From: Candidatus Bathyarchaeota archaeon
GTDB lineage: Archaea > Thermoproteota > Bathyarchaeia > Bathyarchaeales > B26-1
NCBI GenBank assembly: GCA_018396795.1
Contig: JAGTRH010000024.1
Span: forward strand, 1-11,685
Reading direction: 5' to 3'
Length of the DNA stretch: 11,685 nucleotides
Part shown: positions 6,687 to 11,685 of the stretch, one piece after another
How the letters are laid out: each line of letters opens with the position of its first letter
Position numbering within the stretch: position 1 is the stretch's first letter
Position numbers and translations under genes: made by a program
The notes under the pieces: generated by a model
Told to the model about the DNA's origin: nothing
The model's database searches: none
The model's input: the letters and a program-made list of their open reading frames with translations, nothing else

Positions 6687-9317
6687 TCAACATAATCTTG
6701 AACTTCGGATGGCTCTCAGGTTAATCTCTTTAGGTTTTATGTTCCACCCTTCTACCATTAAATGAGGGTCTTCCGCATCTAGGGTCTTCTTAGCGAAAGT
6801 CGCTGTTCCGGTTCTTTTTTCTCCTGGGATCAAGCTGAAATGGTTGGAGCTCCAGAGAGTCGGCAGGACTTCGGGTCCATGTGAACCCTTAAGTATGCTG
6901 GGGTTGATGAAGAACGCGAGGCTGTTTGTTGGATTTACGAACGTTACGTGAACAATGTATTCGTCGTTTTTCTCCTCCAACTCCGCCGTCATATCTAAAT
7001 CAACAAGTGGAAGTTTCATCAATTGGGTAAAGTCAGCATACGCATCGCCTTTGGTCGACAGCCAGTAGAAGTTGGAGCTTATTAAGTTCCCTCCGCTATC
7101 CTTGAGCTCAAGCTTTATGAAGTAGACTGGGCTCAAGTTTTCTAACGTGGGGATTGTGAGGACTAAGTTGGTGCTATCTGGCCCCGCGTTTATCGTTGCC
7201 GACGCGGAAAACTTCTCTGTCATGTCGAAGTTTAAAACTTTCACAAGTACTTCTAAATCTTCAAAGCTTTTACGGTATCCATTTACAACGTAGACTGAAT
7301 TGTCAACATAGTTGTAATATACGTGTAGTGGCTCACATGCGGTTTGCGCACCGTAAAAAGCGCCGTTAGGTTTTAGATAGTAGTCGTAAAGTTGCCAGTA
7401 CAGTGTTGGCCAGGCGGAGTTGAGCTTCCAAAATATAATGCCACTGGAGAAGTACTTGTTGTGGGCAAACGCCTCAAACATCGCACGGACAGCCTCATAC
7501 TGAAGCACTTGCGACTTCATGCAGTATTCCTCAAGCGTTGTTGGTTCGCCGTAGCGTGAATATAAGGCCGCTCTCATCTTAGGGTAGAAACTTGGGTGTA
7601 AACGCACCATCCACGAAGGAGTAGTAGGTGGCCACAGCTCCTCTTCAGGCATCATTTTACGTAAACTCGCTATAGGCGGAACCTGCTCACTACTGGGACC
7701 ACATTCAGTGTTGAATTCTAATTTCGTATACCAGTATGACGGGGGATAGTAGGCGTACACATCAGGCCAAGGACCCATGTAAACCCCCGTATGCCCCGCT
7801 ATCTTAGATGGAGCACTTGTACACGAAGATATGTAGGGTCTAGTAGGGTCGTACTTATTGAGCACCTCTATATATCTAGCTTCGACCTCCGGGGGTGGAT
7901 ACTTGTCACTTCCATATGCGTAAAGGAAGACAGATGGATGGTTTCTCCAGCGGATTACTTGATCTCTCCAGCTCCATACGGCGACATCGGCCGTGTGAAG
8001 AGTCCATGTTGGCCAGCTTTCCCACGTAGAACAGCAGCATAAACCAGCCATAATTAATATCCCATACTTGTCGCAGAGCTCGTATAGGTGGTCTGAGCCT
8101 CGTGGCCCTTCTAGTCGAAGTGCGTTGAGGTTCATAGCTACAGCATATTTAACCGCCGCCTCCTCCATTTCAGGCGAGTACTGCATCATCATATCATCTG
8201 CGTATTCTGCACCCCTTATCACTATGTTCTCACCGTTGATTTGGAAAACCCTAGTCCTCTTACCATTAAAAACGTTCATCCAAGAAGTGACTTTGCGGAT
8301 TCCAAAGCGGACTTTTTCAGCGTCAGACACTTCTCCGTTTATTAGGAAGCTCAACTTCAAATCATACAATTGTTGAGTGCCTCTATGAATAGGCCACCAT
8401 ATGCGTGGATTAGGGATATCTAACTTATGTTTAACCAATTTAGTTTCACATGCCTCAAGTGAGACCTCTATGGAGAACTGGATAACTTCAGGCCCTCCTA
8501 TCGATGTTCCCCCCTCGTCGATATTATTGACGTTCGAAATCTCGCCGTATAAGACTCCATTTACTGGCTCTGTAAGTAGATTGGTTAACTCGACGGAGAT
8601 TTCCAGGTGTGCTACGTCAAGGGATGGCAAGTCAAGGTCTGTAGCGACGAAAGGATTCCTCATCTTCACTGGTCCGCTTGCCGTGATCTTCACGGGGTAC
8701 CAAATACCCATATCTAGGTCGGGAGGTGTTGGATTCCAATCTACCCAAGCGATTGTAAGGTCTAGATATGTGCTTCTAGGAGGGAATATCTTCATCGCCA
8801 GACAATTCTCCTCTCCAGGCAACGCATAATCAGTTATTTCAAGCTGAAACACTCTATACGGACCTTCAATGGCGCTTCTATCAGCCACTAAACGTCCGTT
8901 GAGCCAGACCTCCGCGGCGTAGTTTATACCTTGAAGATTTAGCCAAATACGTTTCCCCCTATAATCGGCTGGCAATTTAAACACCGTTCGATACCACCAC
9001 GGGACATCGAACGGAGGGACTATGGAAACATTCGATGCGGTCTTACCCCCTATCTTCAGTATATTCGTACCATAATACGGGTCTGGATAGACACCAGTTT
9101 TGACGAGAGCTGCTAAAACCGTACTGGGAACGGATGTAGCATACCAACCGTCTGGAGAGAAACCAAGAGTAGATATAACTCCTCCATCAACCTTTACCTC
9201 AGCTGACGACTTAATAGCCCAGCCTTCTCTAAGAATAATTGCTTGATACACATCATATAGTAGAGCGAGGAAAATAAAAAAGTTACAGTATAACACAATT
9301 CGCCCGTTTTTAGACAT
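6687..9317 (-). CDS. Glycoside hydrolase family 2, exo-beta-D-glucosaminidase-like
   Basis: This 876-residue protein has the GH2 domain order: N-terminal jelly-roll (about 28-215, with GWYATSVPSTVLAALVKTGV at 57-76), immunoglobulin-like domain (about 216-340), TIM barrel (about 345-665) and C-terminal beta domains. The acid/base site reads YGSDKYPPPEVE with Asp (D471) where beta-mannosidases and galactosidases carry Glu. The nucleophile is E538 in FNTECGPS. An Asp acid/base is the signature of the CsxA-type exo-beta-D-glucosaminidases, which release glucosamine from the non-reducing end of chitosan oligomers. Residues 1-26 (basic start, then IVLYCNFFIFLALLY) form a signal peptide or membrane anchor, so it acts at or outside the membrane. 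TAA directly before the ATG fixes the longest start. The frame continues after the TGA stop with a hydrophobic tail. Related endo-mannosidase-type activity remains possible. Confidence 0.88.
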   Translation of the reverse strand: MSKNGRIVLYCNFFIFLALLYDVYQAIILREGWAIKSSAEVKVDGGVISTLGFSPDGWYATSVPSTVLAALVKTGVYPDPYYGTNILKIGGKTASNVSIVPPFDVPWWYRTVFKLPADYRGKRIWLNLQGINYAAEVWLNGRLVADRSAIEGPYRVFQLEITDYALPGEENCLAMKIFPPRSTYLDLTIAWVDWNPTPPDLDMGIWYPVKITASGPVKMRNPFVATDLDLPSLDVAHLEISVELTNLLTEPVNGVLYGEISNVNNIDEGGTSIGGPEVIQFSIEVSLEACETKLVKHKLDIPNPRIWWPIHRGTQQLYDLKLSFLINGEVSDAEKVRFGIRKVTSWMNVFNGKRTRVFQINGENIVIRGAEYADDMMMQYSPEMEEAAVKYAVAMNLNALRLEGPRGSDHLYELCDKYGILIMAGLCCCSTWESWPTWTLHTADVAVWSWRDQVIRWRNHPSVFLYAYGSDKYPPPEVEARYIEVLNKYDPTRPYISSCTSAPSKIAGHTGVYMGPWPDVYAYYPPSYWYTKLEFNTECGPSSEQVPPIASLRKMMPEEELWPPTTPSWMVRLHPSFYPKMRAALYSRYGEPTTLEEYCMKSQVLQYEAVRAMFEAFAHNKYFSSGIIFWKLNSAWPTLYWQLYDYYLKPNGAFYGAQTACEPLHVYYNYVDNSVYVVNGYRKSFEDLEVLVKVLNFDMTEKFSASATINAGPDSTNLVLTIPTLENLSPVYFIKLELKDSGGNLISSNFYWLSTKGDAYADFTQLMKLPLVDLDMTAELEEKNDEYIVHVTFVNPTNSLAFFINPSILKGSHGPEVLPTLWSSNHFSLIPGEKRTGTATFAKKTLDAEDPHLMVEGWNIKPKEINLRAIRSSRLC

Positions 9318-9361
9318 ATCTTAAAAAAAGATGAAGAGAGCGTGAGGAAGGTTGGGGGAGT

Positions 9362-9392
9362 GGTTAAAAGAAGTTAACCCCGGGGTATACCC
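9362..9392. repeat. Cluster of three overlapping palindromes between divergent genes
   Basis: GGTTAA-N6-TTAACC (9362-9379), CCCCGGGG (9378-9385) and GGGTATACCC (9383-9392) are packed into 31 bases in the gap between the minus-strand GH2 gene and the plus-strand Orc1-like ORF. Such density suggests a regulator-binding or structural site shared by the divergent promoters. A relic of an origin next to an Orc1-type gene is another thought, but no origin recognition box consensus was recognised. Confidence 0.35.
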
Positions 9393-9504
9393 AGAGGATG
9401 AGAATAACCCCTCCTAGAGAGTGAGGTTTTATGGTGAAAGTGCCGCAGGCCGGATCAAAACCCCTGGTTCTGGTGCCCTTCATGCATCTACTTTGTGTAG
9501 GTTT

Positions 9505-10113
9505 ATGGTTTCAATATTTAAGGATAGGAGCAAGCTTTCACCTCGTTACATTCCAGAGAGGCTACCCCACCGCGAAGGGCAGATTGGGGTTTTACTTTCC
9601 TTATATGAGCATGTATTAGAAGATCCAGAGAACGCTTTTCTTCAGGTTACGCAGATTGTCGGCGGTGTTGGAACTGGAAAAACATGCACCGCCATAAATT
9701 ACGGCAAGCGTATTACGAGCGAGGCATCTAAACTCGACATTTCACTAAAGCATGTCTATATTAACGCGAAGGTTGAGGGGGCCAGCAGATACCTGCTCTA
9801 TAGGAAATTGCTGGAGAAGGCGGCTCCAGCTATAGCTTCACGGAGCTTAAGCCCTGAAGGGATGGATCCGGCTGCTGCATTAGACAACATTTATGTGATA
9901 TGCTGTTTCTCAGAAGATCAGCAGGAGCAGGCGTTTGAAGAACTGTTAAAATTGCTGGAGTCTGATCCAGAGATTAACCTCGTAGTGGTTCATAATATTG
10001 CCACATTATTTATGCAGGATGGTGAAACTAAGAAAGTTTTCTTGCATTTTAGGGAAGCTCTTTTGGAATATCTAGATAAAAAAGCGAAAACTTTCCCGCA
10101 CGGAGAATTTTAA
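9505..10113 (+). CDS. Chimeric ORF: Orc1/Cdc6 N-terminal ATPase part joined to a RadA-like segment
   Basis: Read from the ATG at 9505 this is 202 residues. Residues 3-120 match archaeal Orc1/Cdc6 initiators: SIFKDRSKLSPRYIPERLPHRE, Walker A GGVGTGKT (53-60) and YINAKVEGASRYLLYRKLLE (85-104). From about 119 the sequence turns into the middle of a RadA/RecA-type recombinase: GMDPAAALDNIYV resembles the RadA GLDPEEVLDNIYVARA region, and SDPEINLVVVHNIATLF (153-169) resembles the RadA Walker B strand, with His (H163) where the catalytic Asp belongs. The Orc1 Walker B, sensors and winged-helix domain are all absent, as is the RadA C-terminal half. It is therefore probably a non-functional fusion of two gene fragments. 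The frame is open from a GTG at 9421, but those 28 extra residues are not family-like. Confidence 0.75.
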   Translation: MVSIFKDRSKLSPRYIPERLPHREGQIGVLLSLYEHVLEDPENAFLQVTQIVGGVGTGKTCTAINYGKRITSEASKLDISLKHVYINAKVEGASRYLLYRKLLEKAAPAIASRSLSPEGMDPAAALDNIYVICCFSEDQQEQAFEELLKLLESDPEINLVVVHNIATLFMQDGETKKVFLHFREALLEYLDKKAKTFPHGEF

Positions 10114-10405
10114 TTTTTTGTTCTTAGAGTACAGTTGCACGAAACTAACAACAAAGGGAATATTATCCTCTTTTAGCCAAGTTAAAGATGTTCTAAAAGA
10201 ATTGTCTGGGTACAAATTTCAATGGCAACCATCAATGGAAGATGGTTTTATTATCAAGATTTGGTGATAGATGACCTGGGAATAATCGTCTCCTCATGTT
10301 TTCTAATGAACACCTTATCGATACGTTGAGCTTTCTTCAAATATTCTATTTCAAGCGCTCTAAATAAATGTTTATAGAAGAGAATTTAAGGCAATGATAC
10401 TTAAG
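10114..10405. other. Unassigned stretch between the chimera and the transporter
   Basis: No gene with a start codon is convincing. One plus-strand frame is open from 10076 to a TGA near 10268 and reads coding-like (TKLTTKGILSSFSQVKDVLK, ending near MEDGFIIKIW). A minus-strand frame open from 10385 to 10257 also looks protein-like (FRALEIEYLKKAQRIDKVFI). Neither is recognised and they abut each other. They may be further fragments in a patch of eroded DNA, or chance. Confidence 0.4.
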
Positions 10406-10419
10406 TTTTTAAAATAAAT
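10406..10419 (+). promoter_or_regulatory. TATA-like box of the MFS transporter gene
   Basis: TTTTTAAAATAAAT is centred about 31 bases upstream of the GTG at 10444. It would start transcription at or a few bases before that codon and so supports the GTG as the original start of the transporter. Confidence 0.4.
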
Positions 10420-10443
10420 CTGAAATCTTCAGAGAAGGATACT

Positions 10444-11671
10444 GTGGCTGGCTAAAATTTATAGGAATGTTGGTAGAAACGCTAGGATACTAATATTAAC
10501 CGAGTCATTATGGAGTATACCCATGAGCTGGGTCTTCTTCTATAGACCGATGTTTCTAAGCATAGTTATTGGGCTTTCATCTATTGAAATAGGCGTCCTA
10601 ATAACAATATTTAATCTCGTTACATCCATCATGCCCTTCCTCGGCGGGTATCTGGCCGATCGATTTGGTAGAAAAATAGTTTTCATGTTCTTTGATAGCG
10701 TTTGCTAGTTAACCTCCCTAGCTATATGGACGGTTAGCCATAATATTTGGTATGCATTCTTGGCATATATTATTGAGAGCTGTACCTTAACAATCTACTC
10801 AATGTGGGAATGCCTACTCGTTGAGGATATTAGACATGAGTTTAGGTCGCTTATTTACGGCTCTATCTCGGCGATGTGGACAATCGGCTCCCTAACAACG
10901 CCTATTGCTGGATATATTATTGGATTTTATGGGCTTAATATTGGATGCAGAATTATCTTTTTATTAGCCCTCTGTGCTCTAGTGTCAGCCTTCATAGTTA
11001 GGCAAATATATCTTCAGGAGCCGGAATTGGGCCGGAGAGTTATGTCGGATAGATCTTTTTCAAGCATTAAGGGATACCTAAACTCATTATCTGTGGTGAG
11101 AAGGAGTAGAATAATCCTAGCATTGCTTATAATAATCATAATAGCTGGCTTCTATAATTCCTCATATGCCTACTTCTCACTTTATTTAGTACATGAGGAT
11201 GGAATCGGATTAAGTGAAGATGTAGCCTCATTAATCCCATCAGTTTCATCAATAATTTCATTAATATTTTCTTTAACTGTGGTTTCAAGACTTAAGTCTA
11301 GAGATAGCTACCTAAAAACCCTAATACTTGGCTATGGCTTAGCGCTTCTTATCCTCATAAACTCTCAGAAAGGTTTTCTGCCAACAACCCTCCTGGCAGC
11401 AGCCCTACTAGGATTCTACTCCACGGTGGCATTCTCAGTCTCCAGAACATTCTTGTCAAATCAGATTGATACTGCTGACAGTAGGGCTAGAGCTAAAATC
11501 CTATCAATATCTATAACATTATCTTCACTAATAAATCTACCAACACCAACTCTGGTCGGATACTTATTCAGCTTAAACCCGAGGACTCCATTCATAATAA
11601 TCCTCGCCAACTTCTTAACATCCATGTAAATTCTTATAGGCTTCCTGAAGAAACAGGGATCTCCACCTTAG
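10444..11671 (+). pseudogene. Major facilitator superfamily (MFS) transporter, broken
   Basis: Read with repairs, this is an MFS permease of roughly 400 residues with about 12 hydrophobic segments. It includes the motif GGYLADRFGRK between helices 2 and 3, a central cytoplasmic loop around SDRSFSSIKGYLNSL, and a second-half counterpart DSRARAKILSISIT. Three lesions are visible. After a well-placed GTG (10444) the sequence GGCTGGCT puts a TAA in frame; removing one GGCT unit gives GTG GCT AAA and joins the true N-end (KIYRNVGRNAR). A TAG at 10706-10708 interrupts helix 2-3 coding (FFDSVC-stop-LTSLAIW). A TAA at 11627-11629 falls inside the last helix, after which the frame continues ILIGFLKKQG to TAG at 11669-11671. 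The intact pieces are the ORFs at 10523-10708 and 10760-11629. Substrate is unknown. Confidence 0.75.
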
Positions 11672-11685
11672 AGAAACAACTTTAG

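Noticed and set aside
8401..8829. 142-codon plus-strand ORF (and others at 7791-8042 and 8068-8376) opposite the GH2 gene
   Set aside because: They lie antisense to well-conserved GH2 coding sequence and their products have no recognisable family features.
9431..9619. Plus-strand ORF with ATG at 9431 in another frame of the Orc1-like region
   Set aside because: The overlapping frame carries clear Orc1/Cdc6 motifs and this one carries none.

Overview
The window looks archaeal. It carries an Orc1/Cdc6-type replication initiator segment, a RadA-like segment, a VapB antitoxin of the archaeal DUF217 type with its PIN toxin, and two luciferase-like (probably F420-dependent) oxidoreductases. Several genes have an AT-rich TATA-like box about 25-30 bases upstream of the start codon and no ribosome binding site, as expected for leaderless archaeal transcripts. 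F420 enzyme paralogues, a GH2 glycosidase and VapBC together suggest a thermophilic Thermoproteota/Bathyarchaeia-like lineage, but the lineage is an inference.

Layout. Bases 1-396 hold the 3' end of a luciferase-like oxidoreductase (+). A minus-strand block follows: a YbaK/ProX-type aminoacyl-tRNA deacylase (469-924), an ABC-2 exporter (permease 1099-2256, ATPase 2258-3004) and a second, complete luciferase-like oxidoreductase (3156-4049). About 1 kb without a convincing gene (4050-5109) may hold decayed remnants. Next come a vapBC module with a near-perfect palindromic operator/promoter (5110-5766), a convergent single-domain cupin (5842-6276, -) and a large GH2 enzyme (6687-9317, -). The GH2 protein has the active-site signature of exo-beta-D-glucosaminidases and an N-terminal hydrophobic segment. 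Its TGA stop is followed in the same frame by 69 open codons encoding two hydrophobic segments.

The last 2.3 kb (+) looks like eroding or recombined DNA. One ORF joins the N-terminal third of an Orc1/Cdc6 ATPase to the middle of a RadA recombinase. Beyond a short unassigned stretch lies a major facilitator transporter with three lesions: an apparent 4-base duplication just after a likely GTG start, an in-frame TAG, and an in-frame TAA inside the last membrane segment.

How the genes may work together. The ABC pair is a self-contained two-gene export operon. VapBC is a self-regulating toxin-antitoxin unit. The GH2 enzyme would cut glucosamine from chitosan-like oligosaccharides at or outside the membrane, and the neighbouring transporter could once have handled a related solute, but nothing in the sequence ties them together. 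I see no tRNA, rRNA, CRISPR array or intact transposase. The most unusual items are the Orc1-RadA chimera, the coding-like extension behind the GH2 stop, and the multiply broken transporter.
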